From: Dethiosulfovibrio faecalis
GTDB lineage: Bacteria > Synergistota > Synergistia > Synergistales > Dethiosulfovibrionaceae
Assembly (NCBI RefSeq): GCF_021568795.1
Contig: NZ_JAKGUE010000007.1
Coordinates: forward strand, 43,386 to 107,385
Direction of reading: 5' to 3'
DNA: 64,000 bases
Below the pieces are notes generated by a model. That model ran no database searches and was not told the origin of the DNA. It was given only the letters and a program-made list of their open reading frames with translations. Shown here piece after piece: positions 7,200 through 17,039 of this stretch. How positions within the stretch are numbered: the stretch's first letter is position 1; the number at the start of each line of letters is the position of its first letter. The position numbers were made by a program, and so were the translations under genes.

Positions 7200-8900
7200 A
7201 TGACGTTGAACTTTTCGGTTGATCGAGACTCCTTGGTGGAGGCTGTCTGGGACGAGATAACCGAGGGAATTACCCTGACCGACCGGTCCGGGACCATCCT
7301 GGCGGTCAACAGGGCTTTCTCTGCCATAACCGGCTACGGGGCCTCCGAGGCGGTGGGTCGGAACCCCAGGATATTGAAGTCCCAGCATCACGACGATTTT
7401 TTCTACAGGGATATGTGGCGGTCCATAAAGGACGAAGGACGATGGGAAGGGGAGATCTGGAACCGTCGCAAGGACGGAGAGATCTACCCCGAGTGGCTCT
7501 CCATAAAGAGGCTTTACGGCTCGGACGGCTCCGTATATTACATGGCGGTCTTCTCCGATCTGTCCAGGATGAAGTCGATGAAGGAGGGCAAGTCCTTTCA
7601 CGGCGCCAAGGACATCCTGACCGGTCTGCCCGATCGTTTCGTCCTTATGGAGCGGCTCTCTTCGTCGTTGGTCCGGGGGAAGAGGCAGGGCGAATCGGTA
7701 GGGCTGATAGTGCTGAATCTGAACCGTTTCAAGGACGTCAACGACGGCTTCGGCTACTTAGTGGGCGACAAGGTCCTCAGGCATATAGGCGATCGTTTCC
7801 GGTCCATAGTGAATGATCACGAGATGGTCGCCCGGGTCGGCAGCGACGAGTTCGCCTTCGTTATACCTCAGAACGGAAGATCCGACAGGATACGAACGGT
7901 CCTGCGCTCGATCGGCGAGGTGTTCCAAAGGCCCATCTCCATCTCCGATGCGGAGCTCAATATATCGGTCAGCGTGGGGGTCAGCGTGTTCCCCGACGAC
8001 GCTGCCAATGGAGACGAGATGATACGAAACGCCGGATTGGCCATGCACAGGGTCAAGAGAGAGGCTCTACTTGGAGGCTATGCCCTGTACAACGACGAGA
8101 TGGATCGCGACGCTCGCCGAAGGGCCGCCCTTGAACAGGAGATGAGGCTCGCCATGGATCGAGGCGAGTTCTTTTTGCAATATCAGCCCCAGGTTCTCAT
8201 GGGAGGATCGGAGATCGTAGGGGTGGAGGCCCTGGTGAGGTGGCGGAAGCCGGACGGAGAGGTGGTCTCTCCCGGAGAGTTTATCCCCCTGGCGGAGGAG
8301 ACGGGAATAATGGTCCCTCTGGGGAGATGGATACTGGGGGAGGCCTGTCGTCAGGGGGTCCTCTGGGAGAGGGCGGGCTTTTACCTGAAGATGTCGGTGA
8401 ACGTGTCGCCGGTGCAGATATACGGAGACGATCTCTGCGAAACCGTGGCCTCCGTCCTGAAGGAGACGGGATTTTCGGCGGAGCGGCTCACCCTTGAGAT
8501 AACTGAAAATACCTTGAAGGACAACGGCGGCTATCTTCTCGACATCTTCGACAGAATAAAGGAGCTGGGCGTAAAGGTCGCCATAGACGATTTCGGAACG
8601 GGTTACTCCTCCTTCGACTTTATAAGGAACTTTCCCTTCTACGGTATAAAAATAGACCGCTCCTTCGTGCTGGATCTGGAGCGGTCTCCCAGAAGCGCCG
8701 CAGTGGCGAACTCGGTGATAGCGATGGCCCGTAATATGGCTAGGGCGGTCGTGATAGAGGGGGTCGAGACGAAAAGTCAGCTTTTCCATATAGGAGGCGA
8801 GAAGACCGATCTCATAATTCAGGGTTTCGTCTACAGCCGTCCTCTGAACCCGGAGAATCTGCCGGAATTCGTAGAATCCCTCAGGCCTCCTGTCTCCTGA
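7200..8900 (+). CDS. PAS-GGDEF-EAL cyclic-di-GMP signalling protein
   Basis: 566 aa, apparently cytoplasmic. A PAS/PAC sensor (roughly residues 12-125) has EGITLTDRSGTILAVN and EIYPEWLSIKRL. The diguanylate cyclase domain (about 140-300) keeps DILTGLPDR and the DVNDGFGYLVGDKVL region, but its active-site loop reads GSDEF near residue 214 instead of GGDEF. The EAL domain (about 315-560) keeps EALVRW, NVSPVQ, LEITEN, DDFGTGYSSF, KIDRSF and EGVET, so phosphodiesterase activity looks intact. The likely net role is hydrolysis of c-di-GMP, with the cyclase domain weak or regulatory; this is an inference. ATG 7200 has GGGAGGG upstream. Its last 20 bp overlap the convergent exporter gene. Confidence 0.92.
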   Translation: MTLNFSVDRDSLVEAVWDEITEGITLTDRSGTILAVNRAFSAITGYGASEAVGRNPRILKSQHHDDFFYRDMWRSIKDEGRWEGEIWNRRKDGEIYPEWLSIKRLYGSDGSVYYMAVFSDLSRMKSMKEGKSFHGAKDILTGLPDRFVLMERLSSSLVRGKRQGESVGLIVLNLNRFKDVNDGFGYLVGDKVLRHIGDRFRSIVNDHEMVARVGSDEFAFVIPQNGRSDRIRTVLRSIGEVFQRPISISDAELNISVSVGVSVFPDDAANGDEMIRNAGLAMHRVKREALLGGYALYNDEMDRDARRRAALEQEMRLAMDRGEFFLQYQPQVLMGGSEIVGVEALVRWRKPDGEVVSPGEFIPLAEETGIMVPLGRWILGEACRQGVLWERAGFYLKMSVNVSPVQIYGDDLCETVASVLKETGFSAERLTLEITENTLKDNGGYLLDIFDRIKELGVKVAIDDFGTGYSSFDFIRNFPFYGIKIDRSFVLDLERSPRSAAVANSVIAMARNMARAVVIEGVETKSQLFHIGGEKTDLIIQGFVYSRPLNPENLPEFVESLRPPVS

Positions 8901-9789
8901 TCTTCTTAGACAGGCCTGACAGGTCCAGCTCGGTTAGTAGGATGGAGAAGAATATCAGGCCGCAGCCCATGGCGAGTCGGGACGTGAGGGGCTCGTCGAG
9001 AAAGACGATGCCGACCGTCATGGCGAATACCGACTCCATTATGAGCAGTATGCTGGCGTGGGTGGACGACGTCAGCTGCTGCGATTTTATCTGTAGGGCG
9101 TAGGGAATCAAGGTACACCCCACGACGAGATATGCCATCCAGCCCACTACCGCCGTAGATTGAATCTGGGGCATAGGCTCCCATATAAGGGCCCCTATGA
9201 CGCAGGCCACGGCGCTCAAGGCGGTCTCCACCATGGTGAGGGTGAGGGCGTCGCTCTCCTGGGCCATCCTGTCTATAACCACCAGCTGAACAGCGAAGGC
9301 CAGGGCGCAGCCCATGGTGAGAAGTTCTCCGAAGCCTATGGCTATATTGGCTCCGTCCAGGGTTATGGCCCCCATCCCCAAGAGGCATATGCCCGAGGCC
9401 ACGAAGGCCTTGAATCCCGGGCTTCTTCTGTCGGCAGCCCAGGTTATGAACGGGACCATCACGACGTAGCAGGCCGTTATGAAGGCCGATTTGCCCGTCG
9501 TGGTGTATTGAAGCCCTATTGTCTGGAGGGCCATGGCCACCAGCAGCAGAGAACCTATTATCCCTCCGACCTTGATATCTCTGGCTGTGAGTTTTTTCAG
9601 CCTCTTGGGAGACAGCCCCGCTATCAGCAGGAAACTGAAGGTGAACCTGAAGGCCAGAAGCCACAGAGGGCCCATGTATTTCATTACCTCTTTGGTGGCG
9701 GCGAAGGAAACTCCCCAAAGCAGCGCACAGGTTAGGATGCCCAGATCCCCTAGAGCCATCTTCTTCTTATCGTATATTCTCTCTGCCAT
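8881..9789 (-). CDS. EamA/DMT-family permease
   Basis: 302 aa with about ten hydrophobic segments and two EamA repeats. The first starts at ILTCALLWGVSFAATKEVMK and the second at MVETALSAVACVIGALIWEP. Members export amino acids, cysteine pathway intermediates, nucleosides or amphipathic drugs; nothing here fixes the substrate. The C-terminus is basic (SKKIRRQEA). It is divergent from the RND pump operon, from which it is separated by 167 bp that should hold both promoters, and convergent with the PAS-GGDEF-EAL gene. Confidence 0.88.
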   Translation of the reverse strand: MAERIYDKKKMALGDLGILTCALLWGVSFAATKEVMKYMGPLWLLAFRFTFSFLLIAGLSPKRLKKLTARDIKVGGIIGSLLLVAMALQTIGLQYTTTGKSAFITACYVVMVPFITWAADRRSPGFKAFVASGICLLGMGAITLDGANIAIGFGELLTMGCALAFAVQLVVIDRMAQESDALTLTMVETALSAVACVIGALIWEPMPQIQSTAVVGWMAYLVVGCTLIPYALQIKSQQLTSSTHASILLIMESVFAMTVGIVFLDEPLTSRLAMGCGLIFFSILLTELDLSGLSKKIRRQEA

Positions 9790-9956
9790 CTCCAGTCGGC
9801 GCGGACGCCGTTCCCTCCTTTTCTACTGCTGAACGGATACATCAAGTCAGGACACTGTATCACAAAATGACGAACTTTTGGACATCCTCTATGGTAAGAT
9901 CGTCTTAATAGTGACGACGGTCGATATACGGATTCATATTCCCGGGAGGTCAGAAA

Positions 9957-11258
9957 ATGAAGAGAATGTTGTGGGCAGGTAAAAAGATCGCCTTGGCGGT
10001 GGTTATCCTGGTGGTAGTGGGATACGGAGGCATGGAGTTCGTGCGTTCCCGTCTCGGCGAGAAGGACCTGGAGCCGGAGATAGTCCGCCCGGTCCGTACC
10101 GAGACTCTGGCGCCGGAGGGCAAAGCCTTCCAGGGAATTTATCAGGGCACGGTACAGGCCTCCCAGAAGGTGGACCTTTCCTTTCGGGTGTCGGGCCCTC
10201 TTGTGGACTTTCCGGTCAAGAAGGGCCAGGAGGTCAAGGCAGGCGACCTCCTGGCCCGTATAGACCCCAGGGATTTCAAGACCAAGCTGGACAGCGCCGA
10301 GAGCCAGCTCAGGCAGTTACAGGCGAAACTGGCGGAGATGAAGTCCGGAGCCAGGGCGGAGGACCTTGCCGCGGCTCAGGCTTCGGTAAGCGCCGCCCAG
10401 GCCCAGTACGCCGAGGCGGAGTCGAACTACAAGAGGTTCAAGTCCCTTTACGATCAGGGAGCGGTCTCTCAGGTGCAGTATGAACAGTACAAGACCGCCT
10501 ACGACGTCGCCCGTTCTTCCCTCCGGTCCGCACAGGAGTCCCTTAAGAAGGCCCGCTCCGGAGCCAGAAAGGAAGAGCTCCAGCAGCAGGAGGCGGCCAT
10601 CCAGGCTCAGGAGTCGGCGGTCGAGGCCGCCCGTTCCGCCCTGTCCGACACGGAGCTTCGAGCCCCCTTCGACGGGGTAGTGGCCGATACCTTCGCCGAC
10701 AACCATCAGTTCGTCCAGGCGAAGCAGACCATATTGAGCCTTCAGAACCTCAAGAACATAGAGATGGTGGTCCACGTGCCAGACGGAGACGTGATCAGGA
10801 TAAGAGAAAAACAGATAGGGAATCTGCAGCTGACCGCCACGTTGGACGCCATGCCGGGACGGGTGTTCCCCGTTACCTTCAAGGAGTTTTCCACTCAGGC
10901 GGACCCCTCGACCCAGACCTACCAGGCGACGGTAACCATGCCCTACCCGGAAAACGTGACAGTACTTCCCGGTATGGCCGTTACGTTGAGGGTCGTAGGG
11001 GTTATCGAAGGTCAGGACTCGAAGCTCGAGTCTCTTTTCTCCGTTCCGGTGGACGCTGTCTTCGCCGATCAGTCCGGCAACAGCTACATATGGCTCTACG
11101 AGGATGGAGTCGTTCGCAGGGTTCCTGTGAAGACCGGTCCCTATATGGGCGACAGGCTCTCCGTAACGGGGGATCTCAAGATCGGAGACGTGGTCGTGAC
11201 GGCCGGGGTCCATTTTCTGAGAGAAGGTCAGAAGGTCCGCCTGATGACCGCCGAATAG
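9957..11258 (+). CDS. RND efflux pump periplasmic adaptor (membrane fusion protein)
   Basis: 433 aa of the HlyD/AcrA type. An N-terminal signal or anchor segment (residues about 10-27) precedes a barrel-sandwich/lipoyl half (VDLSFRVSGPLVDFPVKKGQ). A long alpha-helical hairpin rich in Ala/Gln/Glu (about residues 100-210) follows, then the return lipoyl half (LRAPFDGVVADTFADNHQFV) and beta-barrel domains. It connects the inner-membrane transporter encoded next to an outer-membrane channel, which is not in this window. The requirement for such a channel fits a two-membrane cell. The start ATG follows GGGAGGTCAGAAA. It forms an operon with the permease gene 9 bp downstream. Confidence 0.93.
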   Translation: MKRMLWAGKKIALAVVILVVVGYGGMEFVRSRLGEKDLEPEIVRPVRTETLAPEGKAFQGIYQGTVQASQKVDLSFRVSGPLVDFPVKKGQEVKAGDLLARIDPRDFKTKLDSAESQLRQLQAKLAEMKSGARAEDLAAAQASVSAAQAQYAEAESNYKRFKSLYDQGAVSQVQYEQYKTAYDVARSSLRSAQESLKKARSGARKEELQQQEAAIQAQESAVEAARSALSDTELRAPFDGVVADTFADNHQFVQAKQTILSLQNLKNIEMVVHVPDGDVIRIREKQIGNLQLTATLDAMPGRVFPVTFKEFSTQADPSTQTYQATVTMPYPENVTVLPGMAVTLRVVGVIEGQDSKLESLFSVPVDAVFADQSGNSYIWLYEDGVVRRVPVKTGPYMGDRLSVTGDLKIGDVVVTAGVHFLREGQKVRLMTAE

Positions 11259-11267
11259 GTGGATGTA

Positions 11268-14200
11268 ATGAACATAGCCGAACTGTGCATAAAGAAAAAA
11301 GTGGTCGTCCTGTACATGGTGGTGGTCGTAGCCATAGCGGGACTGGTCTCCTACTCAAAACTCGGCAAGCTGGAGGACCCGGACTTCACCATAAAGACCG
11401 CCGTGGTCACCACTATATATCCCGGTGCGACCGCCCAGGAGGTGGAGCAGGAGGTAACCGACAGGGTCGAGGAGGCCATACAGAAGATGGGCGAGATCAA
11501 GATGGTCCGCTCCCTCTCGAAGGCCAACCTGTCCATAGTGTACGTGGATATCAGGGACGAATACACCGCGGCCGACCTTCCTCAGATCTGGGATGTACTG
11601 AGGCGGAAGGTCAACGACGTCCAGGCTAACCTTCCTCCGGGCGTTCAGAAGTCCATCGTGAACGACGATTACGGCGACGTCTACGGTCAGTTTTACGCCC
11701 TGGTAGGAGACGGATATTCATACAGGGAACTCAAGGATCACGCCGATAAGCTGAAAAAAGAGCTCCTCCTGGTGGACGGAGTCGGAAGCGTCTCCATAAT
11801 AGGGGATCAGCCCGAGGGCATATACGTGGAGATATCCCGTTCCAAGATGGCGGCCCTTGGAATCTCGCCTCAGAATATATACGGTGCTCTGAATCAGCAG
11901 AACACCCTCTCTCCCATGGCCCAGGTTGCCGTGGGGAACGAATATATAAGGATCGACCCAACCGGAGCGGTCAAGTCGGTGGAGGATATCGGAGATGTGA
12001 TGATAGGCGGCGGGCCCGGAGGGGTTATCCGTCTCAAGGATGTGGCGGTGGTGGAGAGGAAGTACGTCGATCCTCCCCAGAAGATCATGCGCTACGACGG
12101 CCGCCCCGCCCTGGGCATAGGCATCTCTACGGTTAAGGGCGGCAACGTGGTCGATATGGGCTTGGCTGTGGATGCGAGGCTCAGGGAGCTGGTGGAGATC
12201 ACACCGGTGGGGATGGAGCTGGAGCCCATATATCTTCAGGCCAGCGAGGTCACCACGGCGGTGAACGGATTCGTCCTGAACCTGATAGAATCTCTGGTCA
12301 TAGTGGTCGGGGTTCTGGTGGTGTTCATGGGCATGAGGAGCGGTCTTCTCATAGGCGGAATACTTCTTCTGACCATAGCGGCCACCTTCGCCACCATGCT
12401 CTACATGGGGATAACCCTTCAAAGCGTCTCTCTTGCCTCTCTCATAATAGCCTTGGGGATGTTGGTGGACAACGCCATAGTCGTAACGGAAGGGGTCCTC
12501 ATAGGGGTTCAGAAAGGCCAGGGCGGCCCTGCCGCTGCGGCCAAGACCGTGGCGGGAAACATCTGGCCCCTGCTGGGAGCCACCGTCATAGCCATAATGG
12601 CCTTCTCCGCCATAGGCCTTTCTCCGGACAGCACAGGAGAGTTCTGTCGCAGCCTATTCCAGGTGGTGGGGATCTCTCTGCTCTGGAGCTGGGTTCTCGG
12701 CATAACAGTAACCCCTCTGATAGCGGTCATGGTGCTAAAGGATCCCGAGGGAGAGCCGGACGACCCCTACAAGGGCAAGTTCTTCAGGGTATACAGGGGG
12801 TTCCTCTTCTCCGCCCTCAAAAACGGCAAGATATTCGCCGTTGTGATGGTGGTCCTCTTCGCCTTGGCGCTTTTCGGATTCCGTTTCGTCGATAAATCCT
12901 TCATGCCTCAGGACGCGTCTCCCCGTTTTACCGTGGACCTCTGGCGTGCCGAGGGGGCCGATATATACGAGACCTCGAAAAACATGGCGAAATTGGAGGC
13001 CTATCTTTTGAGTCGACCGGACGTGGAGTCGGTGGCCACCACCGTCGGAGGGGGAACCCTCAGGTTTACCCTGACCTACACGGCGGAGGATCCCGACTCG
13101 GCCTACGGCCAGGCGGTGGTCAACCTGAAGGGATCGGACACCCTCTTCGACGCCATGAAGGGGGCGGAGGATTTCGTGAGCAAGAACCTTCCCGGGGCCG
13201 TGGCTCAGTCAAGACAGTTCAGCAAGGGCGGCGGTTCGGAGGCTAAGATACAGGTCCGTTTTCAGGGGTCGAACCCTGCGGTATTGCGATCTCTGGCGGA
13301 ACGGGCCGAGGCGGTCATAGCGGCCGATCCCAAGGCGGGTTTCGTCAGGCAGGACTGGCGCCAGCTGGCCAAGGTCATCAGGCCCAAGGTCATGACCAAC
13401 CAGATGAGAAATATGGGGCTCTCCCGTCCGCAGATAAACGAGGCCCTCATGAACAGCTATCAGGGAGACCCGGTCGGGGTGTATCGGGAGGATAATCGGC
13501 TTCTGACCATATACTCCCGGCTTCCCGAGAGGGAGAGGGACGGTGTAGAGGGGCTGAAGCTGGTACAGATATGGAGCCCCCTCACAGGAAAGATGGTTCC
13601 TCTTGGGTCCCTGGTCTCCGGAGTGGAGACCGTTTTCGAAAATCCCATCGTCCGGCGGAGGGACAGGGAGAGGACCCTGACGGTGAAGGCCGACCCGATC
13701 ATAGGAGCCAACAGCAACGCCCTCTTCGAGAGGATCCGATCCGGCGTGGAAGCCATAGAGCTGCCTTTGGGCTATTCGATGGAGTGGGGAGGCGAGTTCG
13801 AGAGCAGCAGCGACGCCCAGAAGGGTATCAAGCGGATGTTGCCGCTCAGCCTGGTGGTCATGCTCTCCATCATAGTCATGCTTTTCAACTCTGTGAAGCA
13901 GTCCGCGATCATAGTGGCCTGCCTACCCCTCTGCATAATAGGGGTTACGGTAGGGTTGCTGCTTTTCGGCAAGTCCTTCAGCTTCATGGCTCTTCTGGGG
14001 GTACTCAGCCTCATCGGAATGCTCATAAAGAACGCCATAGTCTTGATAGATCAGGTCAACATAAACCTGGAGGACGGAATGATCCCCTTCGACGCCGTGA
14101 TGGACTCGGGCGTCAGCCGTCTAAGGCCGGTAATGATGGCGGCTGGCACCACCATACTGGGCATGATCCCTCTCATCAGAGACGTTCTGTTCGGCCCCAT

Positions 14201-14312
14201 GGCGGTGACCATAATGTGCGGTCTGGGCTTCGCCACCGTCCTGACCCTTCTGTTCGTGCCGGTGTTATTCGTGCTGTTCTATCGGATAGACGTTCCCGAG
14301 GCCGACCGATAA
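11268..14312 (+). CDS. RND efflux transporter, AcrB-like inner-membrane subunit
   Basis: About 1014 aa, normal for the family. It has a TM helix at the N-terminus, a large periplasmic porter loop, a first TM block including GMLVDNAIVVTEGV (proton-relay Asp region), a second porter loop, and a final TM block with LLGVLSLIGMLIKNAIVLID. It exchanges protons for hydrophobic compounds or metals; the closest flavour by eye is the multidrug HAE1-like group. ATG 11268 is preferred to GTG 11259 because AGGTGGA is correctly spaced to it. It is the last gene of the two-gene pump operon, followed by a perfect hairpin terminator. Confidence 0.95.
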   Translation: MNIAELCIKKKVVVLYMVVVVAIAGLVSYSKLGKLEDPDFTIKTAVVTTIYPGATAQEVEQEVTDRVEEAIQKMGEIKMVRSLSKANLSIVYVDIRDEYTAADLPQIWDVLRRKVNDVQANLPPGVQKSIVNDDYGDVYGQFYALVGDGYSYRELKDHADKLKKELLLVDGVGSVSIIGDQPEGIYVEISRSKMAALGISPQNIYGALNQQNTLSPMAQVAVGNEYIRIDPTGAVKSVEDIGDVMIGGGPGGVIRLKDVAVVERKYVDPPQKIMRYDGRPALGIGISTVKGGNVVDMGLAVDARLRELVEITPVGMELEPIYLQASEVTTAVNGFVLNLIESLVIVVGVLVVFMGMRSGLLIGGILLLTIAATFATMLYMGITLQSVSLASLIIALGMLVDNAIVVTEGVLIGVQKGQGGPAAAAKTVAGNIWPLLGATVIAIMAFSAIGLSPDSTGEFCRSLFQVVGISLLWSWVLGITVTPLIAVMVLKDPEGEPDDPYKGKFFRVYRGFLFSALKNGKIFAVVMVVLFALALFGFRFVDKSFMPQDASPRFTVDLWRAEGADIYETSKNMAKLEAYLLSRPDVESVATTVGGGTLRFTLTYTAEDPDSAYGQAVVNLKGSDTLFDAMKGAEDFVSKNLPGAVAQSRQFSKGGGSEAKIQVRFQGSNPAVLRSLAERAEAVIAADPKAGFVRQDWRQLAKVIRPKVMTNQMRNMGLSRPQINEALMNSYQGDPVGVYREDNRLLTIYSRLPERERDGVEGLKLVQIWSPLTGKMVPLGSLVSGVETVFENPIVRRRDRERTLTVKADPIIGANSNALFERIRSGVEAIELPLGYSMEWGGEFESSSDAQKGIKRMLPLSLVVMLSIIVMLFNSVKQSAIIVACLPLCIIGVTVGLLLFGKSFSFMALLGVLSLIGMLIKNAIVLIDQVNINLEDGMIPFDAVMDSGVSRLRPVMMAAGTTILGMIPLIRDVLFGPMAVTIMCGLGFATVLTLLFVPVLFVLFYRIDVPEADR

Positions 14313-14339
14313 GACGAAAATCGATAAAACGATGGAGAA

Positions 14340-14365
14340 AGGCCCCCGATCGGGGGTCTTTTCTT
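14340..14365 (+). terminator. Intrinsic terminator after RND pump operon
   Basis: The palindrome CCCCCGATCGGGGG within GGC...GTC is followed at once by TTTTCTTT. It lies 28 bp after the pump stop and ends that operon before the regulator gene at 14435. Confidence 0.88.
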
Positions 14366-14434
14366 TGCGGAAGATCCGAGTTATATTATTACTCGACTTG
14401 ATCGTTTTGCCTAAGGTCGATAGGAGCGAATGAT

Positions 14435-14980
14435 ATGCTTGAATCTCTGATAACGTCCAAGACGCGGGTGCGTCTTCTTCTAAAATTGTTTCTGAATCCC
14501 GGATCCTCGGGATACCTGAGGGAATTGGCCGACGAGTTCGGCGAGTCGACGAACTCGGTCAGGGTGGAGCTGAACCGCCTGGCCGAGGCGGGGTTGCTAG
14601 AGTCCTCCACGGAAGGCAGAACCAAGGTCTATCGGGCCAACAGCGGACATCCGTTGTTTCCGGAGATACAGGGGCTTGTCCGAAAGACCATGGGGATAGA
14701 TCGTCTGGTCGAGTCGGTCGTGGCCAAACTGGGGGACGTGAGGCTGGCTTTCGTCACCGGCGATTACGCCAGAGGGGTGAACTCGGGGCTGATGGACCTG
14801 GTTTTGGTGGGATCCATCGACAGGGAGTACCTACAGGGACTGGTTTCCCGTCTGGAATCGGATCTGGGAATAAAGATAAGGTGGCTGGTTCTGGACGACG
14901 ACGAGTTCGAAAGGCTGAAGGTCACCTTCGAGGGGCAGGATGCTCTGGTCATCTGGAAAAGAGAGGAGAACCGGTCATGA
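14435..14980 (+). CDS. Winged-helix regulator with nucleotidyltransferase-like domain
   Basis: 181 aa. Residues 1-75 form an ArsR/MarR-like winged helix (LRELADEFGESTNSVRVELNR is the likely recognition region, followed by ESSTEGRTKVYRAN as the wing). The C-terminal half has a VTGDYARGVNSGLMDLVLVG segment resembling the GS-x-x-x-G/D-x-D core of minimal nucleotidyltransferase folds, but the first motif is degenerate. Regulators of this build are found at the head of cell-surface sugar operons. Here the gene overlaps the sugar epimerase by ATGA, so it probably controls or belongs to that operon. Regulatory role inferred. Confidence 0.78.
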   Translation: MLESLITSKTRVRLLLKLFLNPGSSGYLRELADEFGESTNSVRVELNRLAEAGLLESSTEGRTKVYRANSGHPLFPEIQGLVRKTMGIDRLVESVVAKLGDVRLAFVTGDYARGVNSGLMDLVLVGSIDREYLQGLVSRLESDLGIKIRWLVLDDDEFERLKVTFEGQDALVIWKREENRS

Positions 14981-15930
14981 AAGGAAAAAAAGCCCTCGTA
15001 ACGGGAGGAGCGGGTTTCATAGGCTCTCATCTCTGCGATCTTTTGATCGAGAGGGGATGGACCGTGTCCGTTCTCGACGATCTCTCCGGGACGGACGGTT
15101 CCAACATAGAACATCTAGAGGGCAACGGAGTGGAGCTCTACAGAGGGGATATTCGGGACCTTGCTCTGATGGAACGTCTTCTGGCGTCGGTCGACGGGGT
15201 CTTTCATCTGGCCGCCATGGTATCGGTTCCCAGGTCCGTACGGGAGCCCAGGGAGTGTTACGAGGTAAACGTGACCGCCTTTTCCGATATGCTCGAGATC
15301 CTGAAGGACAGGCCTATTCCGGTGGTGTACGCCAGCTCCGCCGCCGTCTACGGAGAGGGGGCCGACGACGGTCCGAGACGGGAGGCCGAGCTTCCTATGC
15401 CCCAGTCTCCCTACGGCGCTAGCAAGGCCATGGACGAGCTGGTGGCAGCCGCGGCTTTTCGCTGTTGGGGTATCCCTTCGGTTGGGCTTCGGTTCTTCAA
15501 CGTCTACGGTTCCAGACAGAATCCGGAGGGACCCTACGCCTCGGTCATACCCCGTTTTACAACGGCCCTTCTGGACGGCCGTGCCGTGACGGTATTCGGC
15601 GACGGAGAGCAGACCAGGGATTTCATCCACGTTAAAGACGTCGCCAGGGTCATGGTAAGGGTCGCGGAGGAAGCCGAGTCCATAGGCGGGTCGGTCATGA
15701 ACGTGGGAAGCGGCCGCAGGGCCTCGGTGAACGAGGTCTACTCGCTGTTGTCCCGGCTGGTTCCGGAGAGGGAGGCCCCTTCCTTCGAGCCGGAGAGGCC
15801 CGGTGACATCAGACACAGCTTCGCCGATCTATCCAGGCTTAGGAGCCTGATGGACCTTTCGTCCTTCCGATCCTTGGAGGACGGCATAGACGATACGGTC
15901 TCCTATTATCGTCGGAGATGCGGCCTCTGA
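14977..15930 (+). CDS. NAD-dependent sugar epimerase/dehydratase (UDP-glucose 4-epimerase-like)
   Basis: 317 aa extended short-chain dehydrogenase. The Rossmann motif GGAGFIGSHLCD lies at the N-terminus, with VYASSAAVYGEG and YGASKAMDEL supplying the catalytic Ser and Tyr-x-x-x-Lys. FFNVYGSRQNPEGPYASVIP and FGDGEQTRDFIHVKDVA are sugar-nucleotide binding signatures. It probably interconverts UDP-hexoses (Glc/Gal or GlcNAc/GalNAc types). It is coupled to the regulator upstream (ATGA overlap) and to WecB downstream (TGATG overlap), so it supplies activated sugars for surface glycans. The exact epimer is not determinable. Confidence 0.88.
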   Translation: MKGKKALVTGGAGFIGSHLCDLLIERGWTVSVLDDLSGTDGSNIEHLEGNGVELYRGDIRDLALMERLLASVDGVFHLAAMVSVPRSVREPRECYEVNVTAFSDMLEILKDRPIPVVYASSAAVYGEGADDGPRREAELPMPQSPYGASKAMDELVAAAAFRCWGIPSVGLRFFNVYGSRQNPEGPYASVIPRFTTALLDGRAVTVFGDGEQTRDFIHVKDVARVMVRVAEEAESIGGSVMNVGSGRRASVNEVYSLLSRLVPEREAPSFEPERPGDIRHSFADLSRLRSLMDLSSFRSLEDGIDDTVSYYRRRCGL

Positions 15931-17039
15931 TGGCGAAGGGAAGGGATAAGGTAGTCGTCCTGGTCTTCGGGACCAGGCCGGAGGCCATAAAGATGGCCCC
16001 GGTCTACAGGGCCCTTTCCGGACGGGACGGCCTGATCCCCAAGATACTGCTCACAGGACAGCACAGAGAGCAGCTTCGCCAGGCATTGGAGATCTTCGAG
16101 ATATCCGCCGATGCGAATCTGGACGTCATGACAGACCGCCAGACCCTTCCGGATCTGGCGGCCAGAATTCTTCCCCAGGCCGCCGAGGCCCTGAGGGAAC
16201 TAGAGGCGGATTACGTCCTGGTTCACGGAGATACCCTGACCACCTTCGCCGTGGCCTGGGCGGCCTTCCTGGAGAGGATCCCGGTGGGGCACGTCGAGGC
16301 GGGGCTTCGCTCCGGATCAATGTCCGAGCCCTTCCCGGAGGAGGCCAACAGGGTGTTGACCGACGTCATATGCGATCTCTACTTCGCCCCTACCGAGACC
16401 TCCAGGGACAATCTGCTTCGGGAGGGCAAGAGGGAGGACCGTATAGTGGTGACCGGTCAGACCGGAGTGGACGCCATTCTCTACGCCGCCCGAAAGGGGG
16501 CCCTGCCTGTCGAGATGCCCGAGTCGGGAAGGATCGTAACGGTGACTCTCCACAGGAGGGAAAACTGGCCCGTTCTGCCGGGTCTGGCCGAGGCGGTGTC
16601 CTCGATAGCCAGGGAGCATCGGGACCATCTCTTCGTCTATCCGGTCCATCTCAACCCTAAGGTCCGTGAGTCGGTGTGGTCGATTTTGGAGAAAGAGCCG
16701 AACGTCCTTTTGCTGGATCCTCTGGAATACGGGGCCATGGCGGCGTTGTTGTCCGCCAGCCGTCTCATACTGACCGATTCGGGAGGGCTTCAGGAGGAGG
16801 GTGCCTCTCTGGGGGTTCCTGTGGCGGTCGCCAGAAACGTCACGGAGAGGCCCGAGGGAGTGGAGGCCGGCATACTGACCTTGGTCGGCAACGACCCTAA
16901 GAACCTGAGGGAGGCCGTGTCGTCTCTTCTGGATGACGATGTCCGTTTGGCCCAAATGGCGTCGTCTCCCAATCCCTACGGGGACGGAAGGGCGTCGGAG
17001 AGGATAGCGAAAGCCCTCGACGATGTAGTCGAGGGCTAG
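15930..17039 (+). CDS. wecB: UDP-N-acetylglucosamine 2-epimerase (non-hydrolysing)
   Basis: About 369 aa. Family signatures run through the protein: VFGTRPEAIKMAPVY, LTGQHREQL, VHGDTLTTF, GHVEAGLRSG, PFPEEANRVLTD, TLHRRENW, PVHLNPKVRE and LTDSGGLQEEG. It converts UDP-GlcNAc to UDP-ManNAc for surface polysaccharide. ATG 15930 overlaps the epimerase TGA; ATG 15918 is also in frame, but its GGAG directly touches the start codon. It converges with the PglD-like gene on the other strand, overlapping by 4 bp, so no spacer separates the two sugar operons. Confidence 0.93.
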   Translation: MAKGRDKVVVLVFGTRPEAIKMAPVYRALSGRDGLIPKILLTGQHREQLRQALEIFEISADANLDVMTDRQTLPDLAARILPQAAEALRELEADYVLVHGDTLTTFAVAWAAFLERIPVGHVEAGLRSGSMSEPFPEEANRVLTDVICDLYFAPTETSRDNLLREGKREDRIVVTGQTGVDAILYAARKGALPVEMPESGRIVTVTLHRRENWPVLPGLAEAVSSIAREHRDHLFVYPVHLNPKVRESVWSILEKEPNVLLLDPLEYGAMAALLSASRLILTDSGGLQEEGASLGVPVAVARNVTERPEGVEAGILTLVGNDPKNLREAVSSLLDDDVRLAQMASSPNPYGDGRASERIAKALDDVVEG

